Shown here in pieces: positions 1-8,210 of a stretch of 42,722 bases of DNA (within the stretch, counting starts at the first letter, position 1; each line of letters opens with the position of its first letter). Under the pieces are notes generated by a model. The model had not been told where the DNA came from. It worked only from the letters and a program-made list of their open reading frames with translations, and searched no databases. Origin of the DNA: CAYSFW01 sp964620675 (GTDB lineage: Bacteria; Pseudomonadota; Gammaproteobacteria; UWMA-0217); NCBI GenBank assembly GCA_964620675.1, contig CAZUJU010000027.1, positions 1-42,722 on the forward strand, given 5' to 3'. Made by a program: the position numbers and the translations under genes.

Positions 1-10
1 TCGCGCGGCG

Positions 11-1015
11 TCACGGATAGCGGATTCGGTGGCAGATCGTGCCGCCGGGCGCCGCACTGAGGCGTGCCATCACCTCGGGCAATTCGGCGAACGGACTTTC
101 GCTGGTGATCAGGCAGTCGAGGCGTGGGTCGTTGAGTAGGCGCAGGGCGAGTTCGAGGCGGCGCCGGTAACTCCAGCGCGGGCGCTGCACGGTGGCGACC
201 TGGCCGACCTGGGATGAGCGCAGCGTGAGGCGGCGGGCGTGAAAGGCCTCGCCGAGTGGCAGCGCGACGGATTGGGTGCCGTACCAGCTCAGTTCGATCA
301 CGCTGGCCTCGAATCCAGCGAGGCGGAGCGCGGTCACGAGTCCGCCCGGGTTGCCGCTGGCGTGGATGACTTTGTCGACGTCGCCGCGCGCGTGTTCGGG
401 GTCAGCAAAGCCGAGATTCAAGGCGGCGGCGATCGCGGCGCGACGCGGGTCGACGTCGACCAGTTCGACCTCGCAGCCGGGGATTCGCGCGGCCAGCCAG
501 GCGGTGAGGCAGCCGACCGCGCCGGCGCCGATCACGGCGATGGTGTCACCGGGCAGCGGCGCGGCGTCCCAGATGCCGTTCAATGCCGTTTCGAGGTTGG
601 CCGCGAGCACCGCGCGGTCGGCCGGTACGTCGGGTGGCAACAGGAATACGTCGGCAGCTGGTACGACGTAGCGGGTTTGATGCGGGTGCAGGCAGAACAC
701 GGCGCGCCGTAACAACGCGGCGGGCCCCTGCTCCACCTCGCCGACGCTGATGTAGCCATATTTCACGGGTCCAGGGAATTCGCCGGACTGGTGCGGGCAA
801 CGCATCCGCGCGTACTCGCTTGGCGGAACTTCGCCGCGGTAGACCCGCGTTTCGGTGCCGCGGCTGATCCCCGAGTAGCGCGTGCGCACCAGCACCTCGG
901 ATTCACGCGGCGGTGGCAGTGCCTCGTCGCGCAGTTCGGCGCTGCCCGGCGCGGTGACCCAATAGGCCCGCGCCGATGGGTCGTGCTTCAGGGGAATGTC
1001 GCTCGTTTCTGTCAT
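11..1015 (-). CDS. BchC-like MDR-superfamily dehydrogenase lacking zinc ligands
   Basis: This 334-residue protein belongs to the medium-chain dehydrogenase/reductase superfamily. A GroES-like half comes first, then a Rossmann half with G-A-G-A-V-G at about 163-168 and the acidic strand end V-D-V-D at about 187-190, which suits NAD(P) binding. The catalytic-zinc Cys of alcohol dehydrogenases is replaced by S-G-I-S-R-G-T-E at 48-55, the usual GHE is K-Y-G-Y at 85-88, and the structural four-Cys lobe is absent. The S-G-I-S-x-G-T-E signature resembles BchC (bacteriochlorophyllide dehydrogenase), but no other pigment gene is near. I chose ATG 1015, where GAGGT lies just upstream; an open frame runs to 1096 with an Arg-rich, unlikely N-terminus. 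It is divergent to the CDP-alcohol phosphotransferase gene. The fold is secure, the substrate unknown. Confidence 0.85.
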   Translation of the reverse strand: MTETSDIPLKHDPSARAYWVTAPGSAELRDEALPPPRESEVLVRTRYSGISRGTETRVYRGEVPPSEYARMRCPHQSGEFPGPVKYGYISVGEVEQGPAALLRRAVFCLHPHQTRYVVPAADVFLLPPDVPADRAVLAANLETALNGIWDAAPLPGDTIAVIGAGAVGCLTAWLAARIPGCEVELVDVDPRRAAIAAALNLGFADPEHARGDVDKVIHASGNPGGLVTALRLAGFEASVIELSWYGTQSVALPLGEAFHARRLTLRSSQVGQVATVQRPRWSYRRRLELALRLLNDPRLDCLITSESPFAELPEVMARLSAAPGGTICHRIRYP

Positions 1016-1070
1016 GCGGGACCTCAGGTTGTTGCGCCGCGGGCGCCGAGGCGGTTTCAGCCCCGCGCCG

Positions 1071-1090
1071 GCGGGACGAATCCGTCCCGC
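1071..1090. other. Perfect inverted repeat in the divergent intergenic region
   Basis: Arms GCGGGACG (1071-1078) and CGTCCCGC (1083-1090) flank the loop AATC. It lies between the dehydrogenase start (1015) and the CDP-alcohol phosphotransferase start (1140), so it could be a leader hairpin of the dehydrogenase mRNA or an operator. No T-tract follows on either strand. Confidence 0.35.
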
Positions 1091-1139
1091 GAGCATAAGC
1101 TTTGTTATCGTTCGTTCAGTCTACGCAATCCGACCCGCG

Positions 1140-1880
1140 ATGAATGCAATTCCTACGCTGAAGCCAAGCGCACTGCATCGCTCCGCCGCTGGCCACGCCG
1201 CGATGGCCGTGGGCGTGCTCGTGCTCGGCGCAAGCGCCTTCGCCTGGGTGCTGGATCTCAGTGACGCCTATCCGCTCAAAAGCTTTGCCGTTTTGCTGAT
1301 TGCCCTCGCACTGCTAGCCCCGTTGCTGCGGCAACATCAGCCGCAGACCGCCGTCGGTTGGGCCAATCGGGTCACCTTGCTGCGTTTGGTCCTCACCGCC
1401 CTGCTCGCCGGTTTGCTCGGCGAGTCGGTGGCGGACAGCGGGTGGTGGGTGGTCGCGCTCGCGCTCACGGTGGTGACGCTCGATGGGGTCGACGGCTGGC
1501 TGGCGCGACGGTTCCAAACCGAGAGTGCCTTCGGTGCGCGCTTCGATATGGAAACCGATGCGCTGCTGATTCTGGTATTGGCGGCCCTGGCTTGGGCCCT
1601 GGGCAAGGCCGGCGTGTGGATCCTGCTCGCCGGCGGGTTGCGCTATGCATTTGTCGCCGCCGGTTACCACCTCGCGTGGATGCGCCGGGAATTGCCCTGC
1701 AGCCAGCGGCGCAAGGCCGCCTGCGTAGTCCAGATCGCGACCCTGATCGCCTGCGTCGCGCCGGTGCTGCAAACCCCCTGGAGCGCCTGGGTTGGCGGCG
1801 GCGGTCTGATCTTCCTGTGCTACTCTTTTTGGATCGACGTTCGCTGGTTGCGACGCCACGCCCGAGCCGCCGAGGATTGA
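1140..1880 (+). CDS. CDP-alcohol phosphatidyltransferase family protein
   Basis: This 246-residue polytopic membrane protein has about seven or eight hydrophobic segments. It carries a complete CDP-alcohol phosphotransferase signature: D115, D118-G119, A122-R123, G132, D136 and D140, with the exact family spacing (D-x2-D-G-x2-A-R-x8-G-x3-D-x3-D). Such enzymes move a phospho-alcohol group from a CDP-alcohol to an acceptor alcohol at the inner membrane, coordinating two metal ions through the four Asp. The acceptor cannot be read from sequence. I placed the start at ATG 1140 because the longer open frame to 996 would overlap the divergent dehydrogenase. The stop is 3 nt before the YceI gene, so the two are probably co-transcribed. 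It need not be PgsA or PssA; the neighbours suggest a specialised envelope lipid. Confidence 0.9.
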   Translation: MNAIPTLKPSALHRSAAGHAAMAVGVLVLGASAFAWVLDLSDAYPLKSFAVLLIALALLAPLLRQHQPQTAVGWANRVTLLRLVLTALLAGLLGESVADSGWWVVALALTVVTLDGVDGWLARRFQTESAFGARFDMETDALLILVLAALAWALGKAGVWILLAGGLRYAFVAAGYHLAWMRRELPCSQRRKAACVVQIATLIACVAPVLQTPWSAWVGGGGLIFLCYSFWIDVRWLRRHARAAED

Positions 1881-1883
1881 ACC

Positions 1884-2492
1884 ATGCACCGATTCGCCCA
1901 GATTTCCCGCCGAACCCTCACCGCCCTGCTCGCCTGTGCCGGCTTGGCGCTCGCTCAAGCGGCGCCGGCCGCGCCGGCCAACTACGAAATCGACCCTGAA
2001 CATCTCAGCGTCGGCTTTCTGGTCGATCATGTCGGGTACGCCAAAGTGTTGGGGATGTTTCGCAACGCGAGCGGTTTCTACACCTTTGACGAAACCACCG
2101 GCGAGCTGACCAACCTGCGGATCGTGGTCGACAGCGCGAGTGTTTTCTCCAATCACAAAAAGCGCGATGAACACCTGCGCGGCGCGGATTTTCTCAACAG
2201 CGCGGAGTTTCCCGAAATGGTATTCACCGCCGCCAGCGGGCGTCGCGACGGCGAGCGCGGCTACGTGATCAATGGCGAACTGAAGCTGCTGGGCCGCGCG
2301 CAGCCGGTGACCTTGCAGGCCACCTGGAACAAGAGCGCCGAATATCCATTCGGGCCGAAAAATTACGCGATGGGGGTCTCCGCGCGCGGCAGCTTCAAGC
2401 GCAGCGCCTACGACATGAACTACGCCGTGGCGAACGGTTGGGTCGGCGACGAGGTTGAGCTGATCATCGAGTTGGAAGCCGTGCGCAAGTAA
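1884..2492 (+). CDS. YceI family periplasmic protein
   Basis: This is a 202-residue secreted protein. Residues 1-26 form a signal peptide (R-R near the N-terminus, a Leu/Ala core, A-Q-A before the mature part). The rest matches YceI: Y-E-I-D-P near the mature N-terminus, H-V-G-Y, a Ser-Val-Phe/HKKRDEHLRGADFL stretch and the E-F-P-E-M-V-F segment. YceI proteins form a small lipocalin-like beta-barrel that binds polyisoprenoids or other amphiphiles in the periplasm. The gene starts 3 nt after the CDP-alcohol phosphotransferase stop, and a sulfatase-like membrane enzyme follows 21 nt downstream. A role as a periplasmic lipid carrier for its neighbours is inference. Confidence 0.93.
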   Translation: MHRFAQISRRTLTALLACAGLALAQAAPAAPANYEIDPEHLSVGFLVDHVGYAKVLGMFRNASGFYTFDETTGELTNLRIVVDSASVFSNHKKRDEHLRGADFLNSAEFPEMVFTAASGRRDGERGYVINGELKLLGRAQPVTLQATWNKSAEYPFGPKNYAMGVSARGSFKRSAYDMNYAVANGWVGDEVELIIELEAVRK

Positions 2493-2513
2493 CGCGGCGA
2501 ATCGTTCACCCGC

Positions 2514-4175
2514 GTGGGGTCGGTGCTCGCGCCGCTGGGGCGTCTGTTCGCCGCGGCGTTCGCGCTGGTGGTGCTCAATCAGGCGCTGGTATTTCGTAAC
2601 GTCTGGCCAACCCCGTGGATCACCCCCGGCACCGCCGTCACGGTTGAGCTTTGGGTGCTATTGCTTGGCGCCGCTTGGTTGACGCGCGGCCCTCGCCGGC
2701 TCTCGCGCCGCGCGCTGCACTGGGTGGCAATCGGGTACACCGCGTTGATCATGGGGCGCTATGCGATGGTGACTGCGCCAGCGCTGTATGGGCGGCCAAT
2801 CGACCTGTACTGGGAAGCACAGCATCTGCCTAACGTCGTCGCGATGCTGTTGACCACGATGCCGCCGTGGCTTGCACTACTCGCGCTGGTCGCCCCGGTG
2901 GCGCTGCTGGGCCTGCTGTATCTCGCCACCAAAATAGCCTGGCGCGCAGTCGGCGCAGCGCTAGCCAAGCCAGTCACCCGCCCGGCGTTGGTCCTTGCCG
3001 GCGTGACACTAGTGGGCTGGTTTGTAGCGGGTCAGTTTTATGCGCCGCTCGCGACCGAACGCTGGTTCGCGCATCGCGTCAGCCCCCTTTATTTCCATCA
3101 GGCCGCGGTGCTGTTCGGCACCTGGACCGGCCTTGCCGAAGCACGGCGGTTGCCGGAGCCGCCAGCCCTGGCGTCGAACCTCGGCCGGGTGCGCGAGGCC
3201 GATGTGCTGCTGGTGTTTCTCGAATCCTACGGCGCAACCGGCTACGACAACCCAAGACACGCCGCCGCGTTGGCCTCCGCGCGCGCCGCGCTGAACGACG
3301 CAATCGCGGCCTCCGGCGGCGACGTGGTCAGCGCCAGAATCGGCTCGACGACCTTTGGCGGCGGTTCGTGGCTCGCACATTCGAGCTGGCTCGCCGGCAC
3401 GCCCATCACGGGCGCAGCGACCTACGGCATCCTGCTCAAAACCGAGCGGCCGACCTGGGTCACCCTGTTCGCGGCGCAGGGCTATCGCACCCTGGCGTTA
3501 ATGCCGGGCACGCGCGGACCGTGGCCCGAGGGTCGCTTCTATGGCTTCGACCGAATCTACGATGCAGCGGCACTCGACTACCGCGGCCCGGCATTCGGCT
3601 GGTGGCGCATTCCCGACCAATACAGCTGGGCGAGGTTCGAGGCGGTGGAACTCGACGGCCCGCGGACGCAACCCCGGTTCGTATTTTTCCCGACGATCAC
3701 CAGCCACATGCCATTCAAGCCCACGCCGCCGCTCCAGCCGGACCGCGCGCGGTTACTTGGAACCGAACCATTCCCCGCCGACCAGGTCAGCGCGGCGCTG
3801 GCGGAGTCGGCCGCCTGGACCGACTTCGGTGCGGCCTACACCGACGCCATCGACTACAGCCTGCGGATGCTCGCCGAGCTGTTGCAGCGCGAAGCCGCGC
3901 GTGAACGCGTGGTGATTCTGCTCGGCGACCATCAGCCGCCCGCGCTCGTCAGCGGCGACGGCGCCGACTGGACAGTGCCGATCCACGTCATCAGCAGGCG
4001 ACCCGAACTGCTCGCGGCGCTGCGGACGGCGGGCTTTACCCCTGGCCTCGGGCTGCCGGACCAGACCCTGGCGCCGTTACCGGAAGCGAGCCTGCTCGTG
4101 CTGAAGGCGCTCGCAACACCCGCAACGCCAGCGCCGGATTCCGCCCCACGCCACCACGACGGCGTGGATCGTTAG
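2514..4175 (+). CDS. Membrane sulfatase / phosphoglycerol transferase-like protein
   Basis: This 553-residue protein has an N-terminal membrane domain of about four or five helices (about 10-27, 43-57, 68-88, 106-140, 156-176) and a C-terminal alkaline-phosphatase-fold domain facing the periplasm. Features of the LtaS/OpgB/EptA-like sulfatase family are visible: L-E-S at 236-238, the segment G-S-T-T-F-G-G-G-S-W at 277-286 holding the likely Thr nucleophile, S-H-M-P-F at 397-401 and G-D-H-Q at 471-474. Relatives transfer phosphoglycerol or phosphoethanolamine groups to envelope glycans or lipids, or hydrolyse sulfate or phosphate esters. The start is GTG 2514; another GTG lies at 2523. Its stop codon overlaps the converging methyltransferase stop. 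Transferase versus hydrolase cannot be decided here. Confidence 0.85.
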   Translation: MGSVLAPLGRLFAAAFALVVLNQALVFRNVWPTPWITPGTAVTVELWVLLLGAAWLTRGPRRLSRRALHWVAIGYTALIMGRYAMVTAPALYGRPIDLYWEAQHLPNVVAMLLTTMPPWLALLALVAPVALLGLLYLATKIAWRAVGAALAKPVTRPALVLAGVTLVGWFVAGQFYAPLATERWFAHRVSPLYFHQAAVLFGTWTGLAEARRLPEPPALASNLGRVREADVLLVFLESYGATGYDNPRHAAALASARAALNDAIAASGGDVVSARIGSTTFGGGSWLAHSSWLAGTPITGAATYGILLKTERPTWVTLFAAQGYRTLALMPGTRGPWPEGRFYGFDRIYDAAALDYRGPAFGWWRIPDQYSWARFEAVELDGPRTQPRFVFFPTITSHMPFKPTPPLQPDRARLLGTEPFPADQVSAALAESAAWTDFGAAYTDAIDYSLRMLAELLQREAARERVVILLGDHQPPALVSGDGADWTVPIHVISRRPELLAALRTAGFTPGLGLPDQTLAPLPEASLLVLKALATPATPAPDSAPRHHDGVDR

Positions 4176-4990
4176 CCTGTCCCGCCCGCGTCACCACGAT
4201 CAAGCGCATCGACCCGCACCGCGAGCACGTCACCGGAGCGCGCGCCGCGATCGAGGGTGCGCAGACGTGCGGACATCGCCGCAGCGTTCAGCCAATGCGT
4301 TTCGCGCAGGCGATAGCTTTCACCGACGGACCAGTTGAAGCGGTAGTCGCCCAGTTGCGTGAGGCGTTCGAGACATTGGAGCGCAAGGTCAAGCGTGGCC
4401 GGAAGGTATTCGAACGCCAACGCGCGCGGTGCGCTCCGGAGCCCGGCGAGAACCTCGCGCTCGAAACCCTCAACGTCAATCTTGATGTAAGCCGGTTCGC
4501 CGTAACGCGCGATCAGGGCGTCAAGCGTAGTGACTTCGACCAGCGGCCCAGGCTGCCAACGCACCGCTCGCCAGTGCTCGGTGTGCCGGACCCGCGCCAC
4601 CCACGCGCTCGCGAGCGTGCTGACCGTCGGCGTGCGCGCGCTGAGTTGCAACCTGGCCCAACCCGGTTCGGCGCCGACCGCCTGTTCGAGCAAAGTGACG
4701 CCGGCGTCTCGACCAAATAGCGCCCGCAGCCAGCGCGCAAACAGCGGCTGCGGTTCAACAGCGATCACCCGCGCACCGAGGCGGCGCCAGCAGCGCGTGT
4801 GGTTGCCGACATGGGCGCCGAGATCGAAACACAGCGCGCCGGGTCCGATCCAGGGGGCGTAGAAGCGTCGCAAGCGGCGGGCGCGACCCGGGATGCCGAA
4901 ATAGATCGCGAGTGAACGCAACAGACCCAGCGCCTGCGCCAGCCGCGTGGCCAGATTCGGCGCGAAATCGCGGGCGTCCGGATCGCTCAC
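4172..4990 (-). CDS. FkbM family methyltransferase
   Basis: This is a 272-residue class I SAM-dependent methyltransferase. Motif I is F-D-L-G-A-H-V-G-N-H-T at 55-65 and the acidic strand is V-I-A-V-E-P at 75-80. The FkbM signature I-K-I-D-V-E-G-F-E is at 169-177. Family members often O-methylate sugars, polyketides or glycans; the acceptor is unknown here. The gene starts with GTG, whose bases overlap the TGA of the upstream Nudix gene (4987-4990), so translational coupling is likely. Its 3' end overlaps the stop of the converging sulfatase-like gene (4172-4175). Adjacency to envelope genes hints at glycan or lipid modification, but it is transcribed with the Nudix gene. Confidence 0.88.
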   Translation of the reverse strand: MSDPDARDFAPNLATRLAQALGLLRSLAIYFGIPGRARRLRRFYAPWIGPGALCFDLGAHVGNHTRCWRRLGARVIAVEPQPLFARWLRALFGRDAGVTLLEQAVGAEPGWARLQLSARTPTVSTLASAWVARVRHTEHWRAVRWQPGPLVEVTTLDALIARYGEPAYIKIDVEGFEREVLAGLRSAPRALAFEYLPATLDLALQCLERLTQLGDYRFNWSVGESYRLRETHWLNAAAMSARLRTLDRGARSGDVLAVRVDALDRGDAGGTG

Positions 4991-5868
4991 GAAAGTGGCA
5001 GGGGGATCGGTTCGGGCGGAGTGCGCAGCGCATGGGCCAGGGCGTCACGCTGTGCCGGCGCCAGATCCAGTCCGCCAAGACGCAGCAGGCAATCGATGAT
5101 CACCAAATTGCAGTTAGGCTTGAAGTCGCGGGTGGTCGCCACCACCCGTGCGACCTCCGTCAGCGGCCAGCGCTCGAAGGCGGCGACCTCGCCGTCCTGA
5201 TTGACGGGCGTAAAGTCCTCGGAAAGCAGCAGATCGAACATAAAGATCGTGTCCTGCTTCAACCCCTTTTCGCCGGCGGTGCAATAACGCAGGCTGCCGA
5301 CCGCGACCGCCTCGGCCGCAAGGCTCGCGGGAATGCCCGCCTCCTCGTGGCATTCCTTGGCCACATTCTCGCGCAACGACAAGTTCGCCGGTTGGCCACC
5401 GGCGGCGAGGTGATCGAGCATGCCGGGAAAGTTGGGTCGATCGAGTGCGCGGCGGGCCACCCACATCTCTAACCCGTGCGCGGTCTGAACCAGGCCGTTG
5501 ATATGGACCCCGAAAGCCGGTAGCCCGAAATAGGAAACCGCGGCGCGTTCAAGTTCAAACACCGCCGGGGCGTGCCAGCGCGCGCTGATCGCGTAGCGCT
5601 CATCGTATCGACCGTGAATGACGCCGCGCGCGCGCAATTGTTCGACGACTTCGGCCAACGCCTCGCTGCGCGCGCGTACGTCGCACAGCGAGTCGCGCAA
5701 ACTGACCCCGGTAGAAGTCACCTCGAACACATCGGGGAATTCTGCGAGCGCCCGCGCAAATTCGGGCAGCACCCAGCCGAGCGTGCGCTGCGCCACCGTA
5801 AACGGTAGGTACGCCGTCGGCGAAAAGCGATTGGACTCCGCGATACGATCTAAAAATCCCTGAAACAT
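4987..5868 (-). CDS. DUF4743-containing Nudix hydrolase
   Basis: This 293-residue protein has an N-terminal DUF4743-type domain (about 1-115) followed by a Nudix fold. The Nudix box lies at 157-179 (G-G-Q-P ... K-E-C-H-E-E-A-G-I). It deviates from the consensus: the first conserved Glu is Ser and the Arg of REUxEE is Lys, changes I regard as normal for this subfamily. Relatives from fungi and plants act on thiamine diphosphate analogues or other diphosphates, so a house-cleaning pyrophosphatase role is plausible but not shown. It begins with ATG 5868 and overlaps the FkbM gene by 4 nt. About 150 nt without a gene separate it from the DUF3501 gene upstream. Confidence 0.88.
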   Translation of the reverse strand: MFQGFLDRIAESNRFSPTAYLPFTVAQRTLGWVLPEFARALAEFPDVFEVTSTGVSLRDSLCDVRARSEALAEVVEQLRARGVIHGRYDERYAISARWHAPAVFELERAAVSYFGLPAFGVHINGLVQTAHGLEMWVARRALDRPNFPGMLDHLAAGGQPANLSLRENVAKECHEEAGIPASLAAEAVAVGSLRYCTAGEKGLKQDTIFMFDLLLSEDFTPVNQDGEVAAFERWPLTEVARVVATTRDFKPNCNLVIIDCLLRLGGLDLAPAQRDALAHALRTPPEPIPLPLS

Positions 5869-6018
5869 GACGCCGTCCCTGAGTAAAGGACAGTCATTAT
5901 GCGGTCAGACGCGCCGCGGACGAAACCCGGGCCGGCAAAGCCGAACGATCTTCGACGCTTTGCCGTCCACCGGTCCGTGTTTACGAATCAGGACTCAGCC
6001 CGAACCACCGCCAGGCGC

Positions 6019-6603
6019 TCAGTTCGCCAGATCCTTCATCAAACTGGCGCGGCTGTCCTCCGCCAACGCGATCTCGTGGCAATAGTTCGGGTGATCAATG
6101 CCAACGCGGATGAGTGCGCCCGTTCGCGCGCTCGCAATCATTTCCGGACTCAATTCGAAACGGAGAAAATGCACGCTGGAGGTCTTGGTATCGTTTTCGC
6201 GTTCGAGGTCTTCATCCGCAATCGCGTAGCTTCGCGGATGCTCGCCGACCTGTACGTAGGTTTTGTCCTCGACCCCGATCAAGCGGGACAACTCGATCTT
6301 GCGCTCATCCGGGTCCGGAAACTCCACCATCATCGTGGTCTTCCAGTTGCTGCCGTCCGGGATCAGCGGATTGTAGGCATCAAGTTCTTCCTCAATGCCG
6401 GCCGCCTCGAAGATACGCTCGACCCGCAGCATCTCCTGAATCTGATATTGAACGATCAAGCGGTCTTCAAAGTGCAAAGTCACGCTCGGCCCAACCGCGA
6501 TGTTGCGGGGCTTTTTATGCGCCATCACGGTGCGCCGGAATTCTGGACGGGTCACCGCGTATTGTTCCAGGCTCATCAGGTCTTCGCGGGTCAGTTTATG
6601 CAT
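6019..6603 (-). CDS. DUF3501 family protein
   Basis: This is a soluble 194-residue protein of the DUF3501 family, recognised from the N-terminal L-T-R-E-D-L-M-S-L-E-Q-Y segment, the following R-x-x-V-M-x-H-K-x-x-R stretch and the overall length. No signal peptide, membrane segment or Cys pair is visible, and the biochemical function is unknown. It is the third gene of a minus-strand series of rubrerythrin (8211-8630), GlpC/HdrD-like Fe-S protein (6659-8005) and DUF3501, 55 nt after the second gene. This trio recurs in proteobacteria, which suggests a shared job in redox or oxidative-stress chemistry. Confidence 0.9.
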   Translation of the reverse strand: MHKLTREDLMSLEQYAVTRPEFRRTVMAHKKPRNIAVGPSVTLHFEDRLIVQYQIQEMLRVERIFEAAGIEEELDAYNPLIPDGSNWKTTMMVEFPDPDERKIELSRLIGVEDKTYVQVGEHPRSYAIADEDLERENDTKTSSVHFLRFELSPEMIASARTGALIRVGIDHPNYCHEIALAEDSRASLMKDLAN

Positions 6604-6658
6604 CGTTGACTACCTTTACTCAAATGCGACATCAAACCGGGAGTTGTAGCGCGGGCCG

Positions 6659-8005
6659 TCAAATGCCGTAGGCACGACGGATCAAGGTCAACGGATGTTC
6701 GGCCTCGCTCCCATCGCTGACACCGTGCGCAATCTGGGTGCCAGCCATCGGACAATCGCTGCCGTAGTGATCGGGCTGGCCGGATTTGACCTTGTTGACA
6801 ATCGGTCGACAAATCTTCATCGACAGCTCGTGAAATTCGGACTTGACCGCGTAGGTGCCATCGTGGCCGGAACAGCGCTCGTACAGCTCGATCTTGGTAT
6901 CCGGCACCAACTGCAGCATCTCGCGCGTTTTCAAGCCAATGTTTTGGACCCGCAGGTGACAGGAGGCGTGATAGCCGACCTTGCCGAGCGATTGCTTGAA
7001 ATCGGTCTTCAGCAAGCCCTCTTTGTGCCGCAGCATCAAGTACTCGAACGGATCGAAGATGTGCTGCCGGACTTTGGCCACGCCCGCGTCGCCGGGATAC
7101 ATCAACGGCAATTCCTGTTTGAACATCAGAACACACGACGGCACCGGCGCAACAATATCCCAACCGGCCTCGATCATCTTCAGCAACGAAGGAATGTTGG
7201 CGTTCTTGGCGCTGTCGACCGCCGCAAGGTCACCCAGTTCGAGCTTCGGCATGCCGCAGCACTGTTCCGTTTCGACCAGCGTGCTCGCGATGCCGTTGTG
7301 CTCGAAGACCGCCACCAGATCTTCGACCACCTGAGGCGAATTCCGGTTGCCGTAGCAGGTCGTGAAGACCGCGACCTTGCCGCGCGTGCGTCCGGCGGGG
7401 ACCGCTTCGCCATGCTCCGAGGTGTGGCCGGCGAGACGCTTGCGCGCGGACACGCTGTGGTAGGTCGGGATGGCCGCCGCGTGGTGCACGCCGAGCACTT
7501 TTTCGAGCCCCTTGCGGAAGCTCGGGTTCTTGTTCGCCGCATTGACGATACCCGCTACCACCGGAATGCCCGCCAGATTACCGACGGTATCGGTGGAGGT
7601 CAAAATCTTGTCCCGCGTGCGTACGTCACCCTGCTTGAACTTGACCGCCTTGGCTCGCAACATCAAATGTGGGTAATCGACGTTCCACTCATGCGGCGGC
7701 ACATAGGGGCACTTGGTCATGTAACACAGGTCGCAGAGATAACACTGATCCGCGACCTTCCAATAATCTTTTTTATCGACCCCATCGACCTCCATCGTGG
7801 TCGATTCGTCGACCAGATCGAACAGCGTTGGGAAGCTCTGGCACAGGCTCACGCAACGGCGGCATCCGTGACAGATGTCGAACACGCGCTCCAGCTCCTT
7901 GTAGAGCGATTCTTCGCTGTAGAAGTCTGGATTTTTCCAATCGAGCGGGTGCCGGGTCGGCGCCTCCAAACTCCCCTCGCGGACGCCTTCAGTGGGTTGC
8001 GCCAT
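6659..8005 (-). CDS. GlpC/HdrD-like iron-sulfur protein with CCG domains
   Basis: This is a 448-residue soluble protein. Two 4Fe-4S ferredoxin motifs lie at the N-terminus (Cys45, 48, 51, 55 and Cys88, 91, 94, 99). Two heterodisulfide-reductase-type CCG domains follow: Cys217, the pair Cys249-250 and Cys291, then Cys349, Cys378 and Cys418. In the second CCG domain the expected Cys pair is Arg-Cys (R377-C378), so that cluster site is degenerate. GlpC and HdrD subunits pass electrons to a partner, but no flavoprotein partner is encoded nearby; rubrerythrin, two positions upstream, is a natural candidate. GGAG precedes ATG 8005. It sits between rubrerythrin (205 nt gap holding a hairpin) and DUF3501. 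Confidence 0.9.
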   Translation of the reverse strand: MAQPTEGVREGSLEAPTRHPLDWKNPDFYSEESLYKELERVFDICHGCRRCVSLCQSFPTLFDLVDESTTMEVDGVDKKDYWKVADQCYLCDLCYMTKCPYVPPHEWNVDYPHLMLRAKAVKFKQGDVRTRDKILTSTDTVGNLAGIPVVAGIVNAANKNPSFRKGLEKVLGVHHAAAIPTYHSVSARKRLAGHTSEHGEAVPAGRTRGKVAVFTTCYGNRNSPQVVEDLVAVFEHNGIASTLVETEQCCGMPKLELGDLAAVDSAKNANIPSLLKMIEAGWDIVAPVPSCVLMFKQELPLMYPGDAGVAKVRQHIFDPFEYLMLRHKEGLLKTDFKQSLGKVGYHASCHLRVQNIGLKTREMLQLVPDTKIELYERCSGHDGTYAVKSEFHELSMKICRPIVNKVKSGQPDHYGSDCPMAGTQIAHGVSDGSEAEHPLTLIRRAYGI

Positions 8006-8168
8006 CGTGATTCTCCGTTGCGTCGATGATGATCCGACCGGCTAGAAAACGGATCCGGTTGCGAAATATGACCCCGCCGGACGACAGGAATCAGTCTTTA
8101 ATTTGTTCGTTAGAACTTTGGAGCCGCGTATTGCGCGTGGACTCGGCGTGGCATTCGCGTCCCAACGA

Positions 8169-8200
8169 ACGCAAGGCGACCCGGTCAGGCCGCCTTGCGT
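8169..8200 (-). terminator. Hairpin between rubrerythrin and the Fe-S protein gene
   Basis: A perfect 10-bp inverted repeat (ACGCAAGGCG at 8169-8178, CGCCTTGCGT at 8191-8200, 12-nt loop) lies 11 nt past the rubrerythrin stop. No U-tract follows, so it may act as a partial terminator or an mRNA 3' end stabiliser that gives more rubrerythrin than downstream product. That role is inference. Confidence 0.5.
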
Positions 8201-8210
8201 GAGGTCGATA

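Noticed and set aside
11..1015. Annotation as bchC and evidence for phototrophy
   Set aside because: The zinc-less S-G-I-S-x-G-T-E pattern is shared by several dehydrogenases, and no bacteriochlorophyll or reaction-centre gene is in the window.
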